Origin: GCA-2708415 sp964351905 | Lineage (GTDB): Bacteria > Pseudomonadota > Alphaproteobacteria > Micavibrionales > Micavibrionaceae | Assembly: GCA_964351905.1 (NCBI GenBank) | Contig: CAYGPG010000001.1 | Location: forward strand, 62,001 to 126,000 | Reading direction: 5' to 3' | DNA length: 64,000 nucleotides | In this document: piece by piece, positions 1-8,264 of the stretch | Layout of the letters: each line of letters begins with the position of its first letter | How positions within the stretch are numbered: position 1 is the first letter of the stretch | The notes under the pieces: model-generated | Databases searched by the model: none | The model's input: only the letters and a program-made list of their open reading frames with translations | What the model was told of the DNA's origin: nothing | Translations under genes and position numbers: made by a program

Positions 1-460
1 TAACCGCTTCTTCAGCTGCGCGGACGATACCTTCACCCACGGCTGTTCCCATAGAACCGCCCATAAAAGCAAAGTTGAACGCGGCGACAACGGCGTTTTG
101 ACCGCCAATTTGCCCGACACCAATCATCAAGGCATCGTCTTCACCCGTTTTGGCGCGCGTGTCTTTGAGGCGGTCAGCATATTTCTTTTTATCTTTAAAT
201 TTTAACGGATCATGCGGCACGGACGGTGATTTAATCTTTTTGTACGCGCCATTATCGAACATTAGTTCTAAACGCTCTGTCACGCGGATTGCCATGTGGA
301 AGTTACAATGATGGCACACGTTATTATTGGCCTTCATTTCCTTATGAAACAGCATGCCTTCGCATTTTGGGCATTTTTGCCACAAGTTATCGGGAACATC
401 ACGTTGATCGCCCACAAGGGAACGGATAGATGGGCGGATAAAGTTTGATAACCAGTTCAT
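1..460 (-). CDS. accD: Acetyl-CoA carboxylase carboxyltransferase subunit beta (N-terminal part, cut by window edge)
   Basis: Catalyses, with AccA, transfer of the carboxyl group from biotin to acetyl-CoA to give malonyl-CoA, the first step of fatty acid synthesis in the cytoplasm. Translated from the ATG at 458-460 the protein begins MNWLSNFIRP and has the family's N-terminal zinc ribbon (CPKC about residues 30-33 and CHHC about 49-52), then the start of the carboxyltransferase domain with a glycine-rich GGSMGTAVGEG stretch. About 153 residues are visible; the C-terminal half lies left of the window. It is downstream of trpA on the same strand after a 62-base gap, an arrangement common in alphaproteobacteria. 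Identification is secure. Confidence 0.95.
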   Translation of the reverse strand, partial: MNWLSNFIRPSIRSLVGDQRDVPDNLWQKCPKCEGMLFHKEMKANNNVCHHCNFHMAIRVTERLELMFDNGAYKKIKSPSVPHDPLKFKDKKKYADRLKDTRAKTGEDDALMIGVGQIGGQNAVVAAFNFAFMGGSMGTAVGEGIVRAAEEAV

Positions 461-522
461 AGTAAGTCACTTCCTCTAAAAATTATGAGCCTTTTTACCG
501 CATATAGGGGGGGCGACGCAAC

Positions 523-1317
523 CTAAATAGCTGTTTTAAGCGCTTGGACTTGGGCTGAGATAATATCAGATAGGCCACTATCATCTTGATTTTTATACAT
601 ATTTTCTACGATAGCAGAGCCAACGACGACCGCATCGGCAATTTTTGACATATTTGATGCATCTTCAGGGGTTTTAATCCCAAAGCCCACAGCAACAGGC
701 AGGTCAGTTTTGGCTTTAATCGCTTCAATATGCTGTCCTACGGCAGCTGTATCCGCAGATTTTGTACCTGTGACACCTGTGATGGACACATAATAGAGAA
801 AACCGCTCGCGCCATCTAAAACCGTGTCGAGGCGTGTACCGATAGTTGTTGGGGTCACAAGGCGAATAAGGTCTAGTCCTGCGGCCTGTGCAGGTTCACG
901 AAGCTCTGCGTCTTCTTCGGGGGGTAGGTCAACGACAATAAGGCCGTCCGCGCCTGCGGCTTTGGCATCATTGGCAAATTTCTCGCATCCATATTTATAG
1001 ATGGGGTTGAAATAGCCCATGAGGATGACAGGCGTTTCATTATCTAGCGCGCGAAAATCCTTTAGCATTTTTAAAACGCCGTTTAAATTCATGCCATTAG
1101 TAAGGGCACGTAATGAACTGGCCTGAATCGCAGGGCCGTCCGCCATGGGGTCTGTAAACGGCATGCCAATTTCAATAAAATCCGCTCCGCTGTTTGGTAA
1201 ATTTTTTAAAATCTCAGCGCTTTGCTCGATGGTTGGATCCCCCGCCGTCACAAAAGTCACCAGACCTTTTTTATTTTGGGACTTTAGTTCGTCAAATTTT
1301 TCAGCTATACGGCTCAT
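523..1317 (-). CDS. trpA: Tryptophan synthase alpha chain
   Basis: Cleaves indole-3-glycerol phosphate to indole and glyceraldehyde 3-phosphate; indole is channelled to TrpB in the alpha2beta2 complex. The 264-residue TIM barrel is of normal length. The catalytic acids are visible as Glu49 (DFIEIG) and Asp60 (MADGPA), at the same numbers as in E. coli TrpA, and the phosphate-binding GFGIKTPE and VVGSAIV segments lie near the C terminus. Its ATG overlaps the trpB stop by 4 bases, so the two are probably translationally coupled, which suits a stoichiometric complex. trpC, trpD and trpE are not in the window. Confidence 0.97.
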   Translation of the reverse strand: MSRIAEKFDELKSQNKKGLVTFVTAGDPTIEQSAEILKNLPNSGADFIEIGMPFTDPMADGPAIQASSLRALTNGMNLNGVLKMLKDFRALDNETPVILMGYFNPIYKYGCEKFANDAKAAGADGLIVVDLPPEEDAELREPAQAAGLDLIRLVTPTTIGTRLDTVLDGASGFLYYVSITGVTGTKSADTAAVGQHIEAIKAKTDLPVAVGFGIKTPEDASNMSKIADAVVVGSAIVENMYKNQDDSGLSDIISAQVQALKTAI

Positions 1318-2564
1318 ATCTCAATCCCTAATTTTTCAGCGACAGTGAAAATGTCTTTATCGCCGCGACCACAGAGATTCATGACCATGATGTGGTCTTT
1401 AGGGAGGGTCGGGGCGAGTTTCATGACGTGGGCGAAGGCGTGGCTTGGTTCTAGAGCGGGGATGATGCCTTCTAATTTTGAAAGTTGTTGAAAGGCGTCG
1501 AGGGCTTCATCATCTGTCACAGACACGTACTGTACGCGTTCTATATCGTTCAAATACGCATGTTCTGGGCCAATACCGGGATAATCTAATCCTGCGGAGA
1601 TGGAATGCGCTTCGGTGATTTGACCATCATAATTTTGCAGGAAGTAAGAACGCATACCGTGTAAAATTCCTGCCGATCCACCGTTCAGGCTCGCGGCATG
1701 TTTATCTGTATCCACGCCGTGTCCGCCGGCTTCCACGCCAAACATCTGTACGCCTTCATCATCAAGGAAGGGATGGAATAAACCCATCGCGTTTGATCCG
1801 CCGCCAATACAGGCGACAAGGGAGTCAGGCAAACGACCTTCTTTTTCCATCATTTGATCTTTGGTTTCTTGTCCAATGACGGATTGAAAATCACGTACCA
1901 TTTCAGGATACGGATGCGGCCCTGCCACGGTACCGATAATATAATAAGTGTCCTCAACATTGCCGACCCAATAACGAAGGGCTTCGTTCATGGCATCTTT
2001 TAGCGTTGAGGAGCCAGAGGTTACGGGAATAACTTCCGCGCCCAAAAGCTTCATACGAAAGACGTTTGGTTTTTGACGCTCCACATCTTCGGCGCCCATA
2101 AAAACTTTACACGGCATATCGAAAAGGGCGCAAACAGTTGCAGTGGCCACACCGTGCTGGCCTGCACCAGTTTCGGCAATAATTTTTGTTTTACCCATCA
2201 ATTTGGCGAGCAAGATTTGACCCAAGCAGTGATTAATTTTGTGCGCGCCTGTATGGTTAAGCTCGTCCCGTTTGAAATAGACTTTTGCACCGCCTAAATG
2301 TTTGGTGGTTGCTTCGGCATAATAAAGCGGAGACGGGCGACCGATGTAATCTTTGGCCAACGCGTGGAATTGTTCCCAGAATTTTGGATCATTCTTGGCT
2401 TTGTTCCAAGCTTGCTCAACCTCAAGCATGAGGGGCATAAGCGTTTCGGCAACATAACGTCCGCCGTAAAGGCCGAAATGGCCGTTCTCATCAGGGCCGC
2501 TGCGTAGGGAATTTGGTAAATCTATCTTTTTGTCTGCTGTCGCTCTATCACTCATCATGGGCAC
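1314..2564 (-). CDS. trpB: Tryptophan synthase beta chain
   Basis: PLP enzyme that condenses indole with serine to give tryptophan. The 416-residue protein has the PLP lysine in HTGAHKIN (Lys109), the phosphate-binding glycine loop GGGSNAMG and the C-terminal SGRGDKD-like motif (here CGRGDKD). The start is uncertain by a few codons because three Met codons lie within the first four positions; no strong Shine-Dalgarno is seen and initiation is probably coupled to trpF, which ends 2 bases upstream. Overlaps trpA by 4 bases. Confidence 0.97.
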   Translation of the reverse strand: MPMMSDRATADKKIDLPNSLRSGPDENGHFGLYGGRYVAETLMPLMLEVEQAWNKAKNDPKFWEQFHALAKDYIGRPSPLYYAEATTKHLGGAKVYFKRDELNHTGAHKINHCLGQILLAKLMGKTKIIAETGAGQHGVATATVCALFDMPCKVFMGAEDVERQKPNVFRMKLLGAEVIPVTSGSSTLKDAMNEALRYWVGNVEDTYYIIGTVAGPHPYPEMVRDFQSVIGQETKDQMMEKEGRLPDSLVACIGGGSNAMGLFHPFLDDEGVQMFGVEAGGHGVDTDKHAASLNGGSAGILHGMRSYFLQNYDGQITEAHSISAGLDYPGIGPEHAYLNDIERVQYVSVTDDEALDAFQQLSKLEGIIPALEPSHAFAHVMKLAPTLPKDHIMVMNLCGRGDKDIFTVAEKLGIEI

Positions 2565-2566
2565 AG

Positions 2567-3196
2567 TTATGCCTGTTTTGCCGCCGAAATGAAAGACTGA
2601 ATTTTATGGATGTCTTTTACGCCTGCACTGCTCTCCACACCGCTGGAGATATCCACGGCAGAGGGGTTTGTTTGTTGAATGGCATCTGTAACATTTTCAG
2701 GGGTTAAGCCGCCCGCCAACATCCATGGTTTTTTACATTCGAAGTTTTGTAGCAAGCCCCAATCAAAGGTTTTGCCGTTGCCACCTGGGAGGGTTTCTGG
2801 TTTGGCATCAAACAAAAACCAATCGGCGACATCTTCATAACCAGCGACTTTTTTCAGGTCGTCAGAATTTTCAACATGCAGTGCTTTTATAATAGGCAAT
2901 TTAAAAGTGTTTTTAATTTCACTCACACGTTCGGGGCGTTCGCCGCCATGAAGTTGGATCATTGATAATGGCACTTCGTTTAAAACTTCCTGCAACGTCT
3001 GATCGTTTGGATTGACGAACAAGCCAACAATGTCAATAGAGTCAGGAATTTGCGAGGCCAAATATTTCGCCACTTCAATCTCAACATGGCGCGGTGAGGG
3101 TTCATAAAAAACAAGACCCACAAAATCTGCGCCTGCTTCAATTGCTGCCGTTAGAGTTTCTGGCGTGGATAGCCCACAAATTTTTATCTTAGTCAT
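2567..3196 (-). CDS. trpF: Phosphoribosylanthranilate isomerase
   Basis: Amadori rearrangement of N-(5'-phosphoribosyl)anthranilate, third step of tryptophan synthesis. I place the start at the ATG at 3194-3196, giving 209 residues beginning MTKIKICGLS, because the general-base Cys of the family is in KICG at the first beta strand; an upstream in-frame extension to 3298 would only read through the end of pyrF in another frame. The C-terminal general acid is in AVDISSGVE and the phosphate-binding GGLTPENV precedes it. The start overlaps the pyrF stop by 8 bases, so it lies in one transcription unit with pyrF, trpB and trpA. Confidence 0.95.
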   Translation of the reverse strand: MTKIKICGLSTPETLTAAIEAGADFVGLVFYEPSPRHVEIEVAKYLASQIPDSIDIVGLFVNPNDQTLQEVLNEVPLSMIQLHGGERPERVSEIKNTFKLPIIKALHVENSDDLKKVAGYEDVADWFLFDAKPETLPGGNGKTFDWGLLQNFECKKPWMLAGGLTPENVTDAIQQTNPSAVDISSGVESSAGVKDIHKIQSFISAAKQA

Positions 3197-3890
3197 TGAT
3201 AGACCCAATAATGTCTTTAGCGGCTTTTGCTGGATCATTGGCTTGGCTGATGGGGCGACCAATGACGAGGTGGGTGGCGCCTTTTTGTATAGCTTCATTG
3301 GGGGTCATGATACGTGATTGATCGCCTACATCACTTCCTGCGGGACGGATGCCTGGGACCATGAGGGTGAAATCCTCGCCGCAAACTTTACGAAGAGCCT
3401 CAATTTCGTGGGATGAACACACTACGCCGTCAAGGCCACAGTCTTGGGCAAGCTTGGCCATCTCAATAACACGCTCGTTTAGATTTGCTTTATAGCCTGC
3501 TTCAACAATTTCATTTTCGTCAAAGCTTGTGAGGATTGTGACAGCTAATAATTTTGTATTTTTATGGCATGCTTCTTTGGCCGCTATCATCATCTTACGC
3601 CCGCCAGAGGCGTGGACGTTAATGTAAGCGGGTTGTAGTAAGTTGGTATTGGCGCGCACGGCCCCCGCCACGGTATTGGGGATATCGTAATATTTCATGT
3701 CCATAAAAATAGGAACATTTGGGTAATGTTTTTGTATATCTTGAACACCCGCAAGCCCAAGAGCATTAAAAAATTCTAACCCTAATTTTATGCCTAAACC
3801 TTCAGGTGCAATTTCACCGTAGAGCTTAAGAGCCGCATCTAAATCTGGTTTATCAATCGCGCAATATATAATTGGATCAGTCATCGTCAA
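3189..3890 (-). CDS. pyrF: Orotidine 5'-phosphate decarboxylase
   Basis: Last step of UMP synthesis: decarboxylation of OMP. The 233-residue barrel shows the family's catalytic array in DMKYYDIPN (Asp64, Lys66, Asp69) and the C-terminal phosphate-binding segment HLVIGRPI. Start could be the first or second Met (MTMTD), 6 bases apart. It overlaps the end of lapA by up to 14 bases and the start of trpF by 8 bases. Pairing of pyrF with trpF is common in alphaproteobacteria. Confidence 0.96.
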   Translation of the reverse strand: MTMTDPIIYCAIDKPDLDAALKLYGEIAPEGLGIKLGLEFFNALGLAGVQDIQKHYPNVPIFMDMKYYDIPNTVAGAVRANTNLLQPAYINVHASGGRKMMIAAKEACHKNTKLLAVTILTSFDENEIVEAGYKANLNERVIEMAKLAQDCGLDGVVCSSHEIEALRKVCGEDFTLMVPGIRPAGSDVGDQSRIMTPNEAIQKGATHLVIGRPISQANDPAKAAKDIIGSIND

Positions 3891-4224
3891 AATCTATGGC
3901 AGGAGGAAGGGGAGCGGATGTTTTTTGCTTGGCTAATGCTTCGGTCAGTTTTTCATTCGCATCGTTAATGTCTTTTTCTAATTCTTTATTTTCGCGTTTG
4001 AGGCGGCGTTTTTCTTTACGTGTTTCATGCATGCCAATCCATGCCATGAGCGCGCCAAGGATAAAGCCAATCCCTAAAAAAAAGAGTGATACAAAATATA
4101 AGGGTAAGTTTTTCGCGTTGTGAAACGGGCTCCATTGCAGCTCGACAATTTGCGGGTTGGCAAGGGCGAATAATACAGCGCTCACGATGAAGGGAAGGGC
4201 TATAATCCATTTTAAGAATGTCAT
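3877..4224 (-). CDS. lapA: LapA-domain membrane protein (lipopolysaccharide assembly protein A family, DUF1049)
   Basis: A 115-residue inner-membrane protein: two membrane segments (about residues 3-22 and 41-63) joined by a short loop containing the NPQIVELQWSPF strand typical of LapA, then a basic, charged coiled-coil tail (about 68-105) in the cytoplasm. In E. coli LapA works with LapB in controlling LPS synthesis through LpxC turnover; here the role is inferred from the family and from the position next to ihfB, conserved in many proteobacteria. It ends inside pyrF. Confidence 0.85.
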   Translation of the reverse strand: MTFLKWIIALPFIVSAVLFALANPQIVELQWSPFHNAKNLPLYFVSLFFLGIGFILGALMAWIGMHETRKEKRRLKRENKELEKDINDANEKLTEALAKQKTSAPLPPAIDFDDD

Positions 4225-4238
4225 TTTTTACTTCACTT

Positions 4239-4288
4239 CCCAGCGAAGGCTGGGATCTTTTTGCTATAGACCCCAGCCTTCGCTGGGG
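4239..4288. repeat. Double-hairpin palindromic repeat, family B, copy 1
   Basis: Two adjacent perfect hairpins: CCCAGC-GAAG-GCTGGG (4239-4254) and CCCCAGC-CTTC-GCTGGGG (4271-4288). Each arm is self-complementary and the two are complementary to each other, so one long cruciform is also possible. It lies between the ihfB stop and the lapA start. A second, diverged copy sits at about 8950-8996. It has no T-run, so it is better read as a dispersed extragenic repeat than as a terminator. Confidence 0.8.
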
Positions 4289-4300
4289 TGTGGTTATTCT

Positions 4301-4633
4301 TTATTCAGAAAAAGGATTGTAGAAATTATCTTCTTTGGCAGAAGAGTCATCTTTTTCTTCGTTTAATTTTTCGCGTAATGCTTTTCCTGTTTTAAAGAAA
4401 GGAAGGCGTTTGGCTTCCACCTGCACGGTTTCACCGGTGCGGGGATTACGTCCTACGCGTGCGTCACGATGTTTCACAGAAAAGGCACCAAAACCACGAA
4501 GCTCGACCCGGTCACCATTAGCGAGGGCGTCTGTAATTTCACCAAAAACAGTGTCGACAATTTTTTCAACATCACGCAAGAAAAGGTGCGGGTTACGTTC
4601 CGCCAATTTTTGTATCAATTCTGATTTTGTCAT
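4301..4633 (-). CDS. ihfB: Integration host factor subunit beta
   Basis: DNA-bending nucleoid protein of the HU/IHF family, which dimerises with IhfA. The 110 residues start MTKSELIQKLAERNPHL; the beta-arm segment GRNPRTGETV carries the intercalating proline, and GFGAFSV is the family signature. An acidic tail of about 16 residues (ending YNPFSE) extends past the usual end. A good Shine-Dalgarno (AAGGA) precedes the ATG. Downstream of rpsA, as in most alphaproteobacteria, but separated here by a repeat and the rpsA terminator, so ihfB probably has its own promoter in 4634-4895. Confidence 0.93.
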   Translation of the reverse strand: MTKSELIQKLAERNPHLFLRDVEKIVDTVFGEITDALANGDRVELRGFGAFSVKHRDARVGRNPRTGETVQVEAKRLPFFKTGKALREKLNEEKDDSSAKEDNFYNPFSE

Positions 4634-4895
4634 GTTGTTTGTCCTTACGCTGGTCTGCCCTGTTTTTGTTTTTTTAACTTATTAAACACCGTTTATGACC
4701 CTATAATTTATGATGACGCATAATAAGGGAGTTCGTCAAGAAAAAGATTCTTTAATCCCTTGAAATCGCACGGTTTTTTGAATCAAAAATGTTTTTAAGG
4801 AAGAATTGGTAAGTTTAAGGATTTTAGCGGTAAAAACGGGCGTTGGAGCAAGAAAAAAGTTTTTTGTGTTTTTTGCAGCTATCGTTATTAAAACT
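4634..4895. other. Intergenic region upstream of ihfB
   Basis: About 260 AT-rich bases with stop codons in all frames and no ORF I can support. It must hold the ihfB promoter if the rpsA terminator is efficient, but I cannot single out convincing -35/-10 boxes. The rest of the 419-base gap up to rpsA is taken by a repeat and a terminator, listed separately. Confidence 0.6.
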
Positions 4896-4988
4896 TGTCA
4901 TTGCGAGAGAGCGGAGCGAGCGTGGCAATCCAGATTTCTAAAGGAAACATTCTGGATTGCTTCGTCATTACATTCCTCGCAATGACAG
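4896..4988. repeat. Long imperfect inverted repeat, family A, copy 1
   Basis: Begins TGTCATTGCGAG and ends CTCGCAATGACA, with inner arms GGCAATCCAGA / TCTGGATTGC around a loop that contains AGGAAACATTC. The flanks of the arms differ (AGAGCGGAGCGAGCGT on one side, TTCGTCATTACATTC on the other), which gives the element an orientation. Two more copies occur at 8904-9047 and 33216-33307. Elements with this CGTCATTGCGAG...GGATTGCTTCG pattern are widespread dispersed palindromes in bacterial genomes. Confidence 0.88.
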
Positions 4989-4995
4989 GTAGATA

Positions 4996-5021
4996 AGAAA
5001 AAAGCCGCCCGTTGAGGCGGC
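4996..5021 (-). terminator. Rho-independent terminator of rpsA
   Basis: Read on the minus strand: GCCGCC-TCAAC-GGGCGGC followed by TTTTTTCTT, 32 bases past the rpsA stop. Strong GC stem and T-run. Confidence 0.88.
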
Positions 5022-5052
5022 TTCTTCATTATTCTTTCTTAAAAGAGCTTAT

Positions 5053-6870
5053 TTAAGCGTCTTTGGCTTCTTCAGCATCATCTTTTTTAGCAGCTGTCTT
5101 CTTCGCGGCTTTCTTGGTCGCTTTTTTCGCAGGTTTCTTTGTTTCTGCTTTTTCTTCAGAAGCGTCAGAACCCTTTGATGTGCTTAATGCCGCACCCAAG
5201 ATATCACCGAGAGAGGCACCAGATTCGGTTGATCCGAATGTTTCAAGCGCTTGCTTGTCTTCATCCATTTCACGTGCCTTGATGGACAATGTGACTTTGC
5301 GGTTCTTCTGATCAACAGATGTGATTTTCGCATCGACTTTTTCACCAACGGCGAAGCGGTCTGTACGTTGCTCTGAACGCTCACGAGAAAGATCAACTTT
5401 CTTAATGATACCCGTTACACCTTCATTGACGTCAACTTCAACAACAGATGGTGTGACACCAGATACAGTACAAGTCACGACAGCGCCTTTGGCCATGCCC
5501 TTCATTGAACCTTCAAATGGGTCGTCTGTTAGTTGTTTGATACCTAAAGCAACACGTTCTTTCTCAGGATCAATATCAAGGATTTTCACCTTAACTTTGT
5601 CACCTTTTGTGAAAGCTTTTAAGGCGTCTTCAGTTTGATCTTCCCAAGAAACGTCAGAAAGGTGAACCATCCCATCAATGTCTGAATCAACGGCTACGAA
5701 TAGACCAAATTCAGTGATGTTGTTGATTTCGCCTGTCAGTTCATCGCCCACTTTATGCTTATCGCCAAAAGTAGCCCATGGATTATCTTGAGTTTGCTTG
5801 ATACCAAGAGAGATACGACGTTTGTCATTATCAACTTCTAGAACCATCACTTCAACTTCTTCAGATGTAGAAATGATTTGACCTGGGTGAACGTTCTTCT
5901 TCGTCCATGACATTTCTGACACGTGAACAAGACCTTCAATACCATCTTCCAACTCAACAAACGCACCGTAATCAGTGATGTTTGTTACGCGGCCTTTGAA
6001 AACACCTTTGATTGGGTATTTAGATTGAACACCCTCCCAAGGATCAGTTTCAAGTTGCTTCATGCCGAGTGAGATACGACCAGTTTCTTGGTTGAAACGA
6101 ATGATCTGTACGTCAACAGTTTGACCCACTTGTAGAACTTCTGATGGGTGGTTTACGCGTTTCCATGAAACATCCGTCACGTGTAAGAGGCCGTCAACAC
6201 CGCCAAGATCGATAAACGCACCGTAGTCTGTGATGTTTTTAACGATACCTTGAACAACAGAGCCTTCGGCAATGTTTTCCATCATTTCTGACTTCGCATC
6301 TTCACGGCTTTCCTCAAGTACGGCACGACGTGATACAACAATGTTGCCACGGGCGCGATCCATTTTTAAAATGTGGAAAGGTTGTGGTGTACCCATTAAT
6401 GGGGTGACATCACGCACAGGACGGATGTCCACTTGTGATCCAGGTAAGAACGCAACTGCGCCGCCAAGATCCACGGTGAAACCACCTTTAACGCGACCAA
6501 AGATAATCCCAGTCACGCGTTCATTTTTCTTGTGTGATTCTTCCATCTCTGTCCAAGATTCTTCACGGCGTGCTTTTTCACGGGATAGAACGGTTTCACC
6601 ATTTCTGTCTTCTAAACGGTCAACGTAAACGTCAACTTCGTCGCCAACGCGGATTTCAGCTTCCTGACCTGGTGCCTTAAATTCACGAAGGTCGATACGT
6701 CCTTCAGATTTTAGTCCAACGTCCACCAAAACGGCGTCGTTTTGTAATTCGATAATTCTGCCTTTAACAACAGAGCCTTGTTGGGCCTGATGTTCCATTG
6801 ATTCTTCTAAGAGAGCGGCAAACTCCTTAGATTCACTTCTGTCTTGAATAGTTTTAGCTGCTTGAGCCAT
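5053..6870 (-). CDS. rpsA: 30S ribosomal protein S1
   Basis: mRNA-binding ribosomal protein. 605 residues with six S1 (OB-fold) repeats at roughly 33-98, 117-183, 203-271, 288-358, 375-445 and 460-530; the third to fifth show the classic DYGAFI/VDLG...GLLHVTD(V/M)SW pattern. After the last repeat comes a low-complexity tail of Lys/Ala repeats (KKPAKKATKKAAKK) and an acidic end, longer than in E. coli S1 and of a kind seen in some alphaproteobacteria. RBS GAGGA upstream of the ATG. Lies between cmk and ihfB in the conserved order. Confidence 0.97.
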   Translation of the reverse strand: MAQAAKTIQDRSESKEFAALLEESMEHQAQQGSVVKGRIIELQNDAVLVDVGLKSEGRIDLREFKAPGQEAEIRVGDEVDVYVDRLEDRNGETVLSREKARREESWTEMEESHKKNERVTGIIFGRVKGGFTVDLGGAVAFLPGSQVDIRPVRDVTPLMGTPQPFHILKMDRARGNIVVSRRAVLEESREDAKSEMMENIAEGSVVQGIVKNITDYGAFIDLGGVDGLLHVTDVSWKRVNHPSEVLQVGQTVDVQIIRFNQETGRISLGMKQLETDPWEGVQSKYPIKGVFKGRVTNITDYGAFVELEDGIEGLVHVSEMSWTKKNVHPGQIISTSEEVEVMVLEVDNDKRRISLGIKQTQDNPWATFGDKHKVGDELTGEINNITEFGLFVAVDSDIDGMVHLSDVSWEDQTEDALKAFTKGDKVKVKILDIDPEKERVALGIKQLTDDPFEGSMKGMAKGAVVTCTVSGVTPSVVEVDVNEGVTGIIKKVDLSRERSEQRTDRFAVGEKVDAKITSVDQKNRKVTLSIKAREMDEDKQALETFGSTESGASLGDILGAALSTSKGSDASEEKAETKKPAKKATKKAAKKTAAKKDDAEEAKDA

Positions 6871-7059
6871 AATATAGTCCTCATAAAGTCAAAAATTTTG
6901 ACTTATCTTTCTAGTTAGTTTGTTTATGAATATGAGGAAAACATTTTCCGACTTTCGTCTGCCTCCAAATATTCACTGTTTGTAAATTTTGGAAGAGAGA
7001 GTGTCCTCGGGCTTGCCCGCATGACGACTTTCAATAAGTCAGGGTTTGTGAGCGATTAT

Positions 7060-7698
7060 CTACCCTATAATTCTTAGGGCTTCGTCAAAGACCTCTTGCG
7101 GGGTCATATCAGAAGTATCAATTTTAATCGCGTTGTTATCGGGGGTAAGATGCTCAATTAAACGACCACTGTCCCGTTCATCCCGTTCTTGCATTTCTGC
7201 CAAAACTTGAGGCTTTGTAACGCTTATTCCACGAAGATGCAACTCTTTCTCGCGCCGTTCCGCCCTTTTTTCGAGGCTGGCGGTCACAAACAGCTTAATA
7301 TCTGCGTTGGGGCAAATAACCGTACCAATGTCACGACCATCTAAAACTGCTCCTTTTTGCGCGTTTTGGGCGAAATTGCGTTGAAAATCAATGAGTTCCT
7401 GACGTACTTCAGGAATCTGCGCCACGATGGACGCCATAGAACCGACTTTATCGTTCCGAAGAGCAGAATCGTCGTAATCTTGGCCTAATTCTTCATTTAA
7501 GGCCTTGGCGCAGGCGATAATGGCACTTTTATCATCAGAATCGATATTTTGCTCGATCACTTTTAAGGCGACACGGCGATAAAGCGCGCCTGTATCCAAA
7601 AAATCATAGCCTAAATGCGCCGCGAGCTTTTTGGCGAGCGAGCCTTTACCGCTCGCCGCAGGGCCATCAATTGCAATGATCATTTTCTTATCACTCAT
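7060..7698 (-). CDS. cmk: Cytidylate kinase
   Basis: Phosphorylates CMP and dCMP using ATP. 212 residues; P-loop GPAASGKGS at about 11-19, the substrate segment DFLDTGALYRRVAL, the DGRDIGTV signature and the LID region with REKELHLRG. Usually directly downstream of aroA; here the intergenic space with aroA is occupied by two genes on the other strand, so cmk probably has its own promoter in the 53-base gap it shares with the divergent acetyltransferase gene. Confidence 0.95.
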   Translation of the reverse strand: MSDKKMIIAIDGPAASGKGSLAKKLAAHLGYDFLDTGALYRRVALKVIEQNIDSDDKSAIIACAKALNEELGQDYDDSALRNDKVGSMASIVAQIPEVRQELIDFQRNFAQNAQKGAVLDGRDIGTVICPNADIKLFVTASLEKRAERREKELHLRGISVTKPQVLAEMQERDERDSGRLIEHLTPDNNAIKIDTSDMTPQEVFDEALRIIG

Positions 7699-7751
7699 AT
7701 TATTGTGTTTAATGGTTTGGAAGGGTAAAGAAAAGAAGAGAAAGTTAAAAA

Positions 7752-8264
7752 ATGATAGAATTAAGCCCTTTAAAAGAAGAAGACCTACATTTATTACATC
7801 AATGGATGAATGAACCCCATTTGTATCCTTATTACATGCAAGATAGCCCTTCTCAGGATGAGGTGATAGCGAAATTCAGACCGCGCATTGATTACAAGGG
7901 TAAAACAAAAAGCTGTATTGCTTCTTTGGATGGACATAAATTTGGTTATGTTCAATGGTATTTAAATATAAATTACCCAAATTATGGAGTTAATTTATTA
8001 GGCAATAATAACGGCGTTAGTATTGATTACTTTATTGGAAATAAAGATTTCTTAGGTCAAAACTTAGGTACGCAAATGCTCCAACAACTTATTGATACAG
8101 TTATTCCTCAATTACGCGAAAGAGATAAAATCTTTTACATGGAACACGACATTAAAAATAAGTCTGCTATTAACTGTACAAAAAAATCAGGTTTTTCAAT
8201 AGAAAAAGAGTATCAGAGAGATAATAAAAAATTCTTTTTGTTTAAGCGTGATGAACGTGTTTAA
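7752..8264 (+). CDS. GNAT-family N-acetyltransferase, AAC(6')-like
   Basis: 170 residues. The layout of the GNAT fold is visible: N-terminal LSPLKEEDLHLLHQWMNEPH (typical of the aminoglycoside 6'-N-acetyltransferase / Acetyltransf_8 subgroup), the core strand ending SIDYFIGNKDFLGQNLGTQM, where LGQNLGT is the acetyl-CoA pyrophosphate loop, and the C-terminal NKSAINCTKKSGF helix. The substrate cannot be read from sequence; aminoglycosides or another amine are possible. Markedly more AT-rich than the cmk and aroA genes around it and on the opposite strand, so it may be acquired. Its end overlaps the next gene by 14 bases. Confidence 0.75.
   Translation: MIELSPLKEEDLHLLHQWMNEPHLYPYYMQDSPSQDEVIAKFRPRIDYKGKTKSCIASLDGHKFGYVQWYLNINYPNYGVNLLGNNNGVSIDYFIGNKDFLGQNLGTQMLQQLIDTVIPQLRERDKIFYMEHDIKNKSAINCTKKSGFSIEKEYQRDNKKFFLFKRDERV

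Noticed and set aside
2567..3298. Longer trpF reading from 3298
   Set aside because: The first 34 residues overlap pyrF in another frame and precede the first conserved strand.
4239..4288. Terminator between ihfB and lapA
   Set aside because: Stable hairpins but no T-run, and a copy elsewhere shows it to be a dispersed repeat.
6272..6628. 118-codon ORF opposite rpsA, and others at 5063-5638
   Set aside because: Antisense to S1 repeats; low-complexity Ser/Ala/Phe-rich products mirror the rpsA codons.
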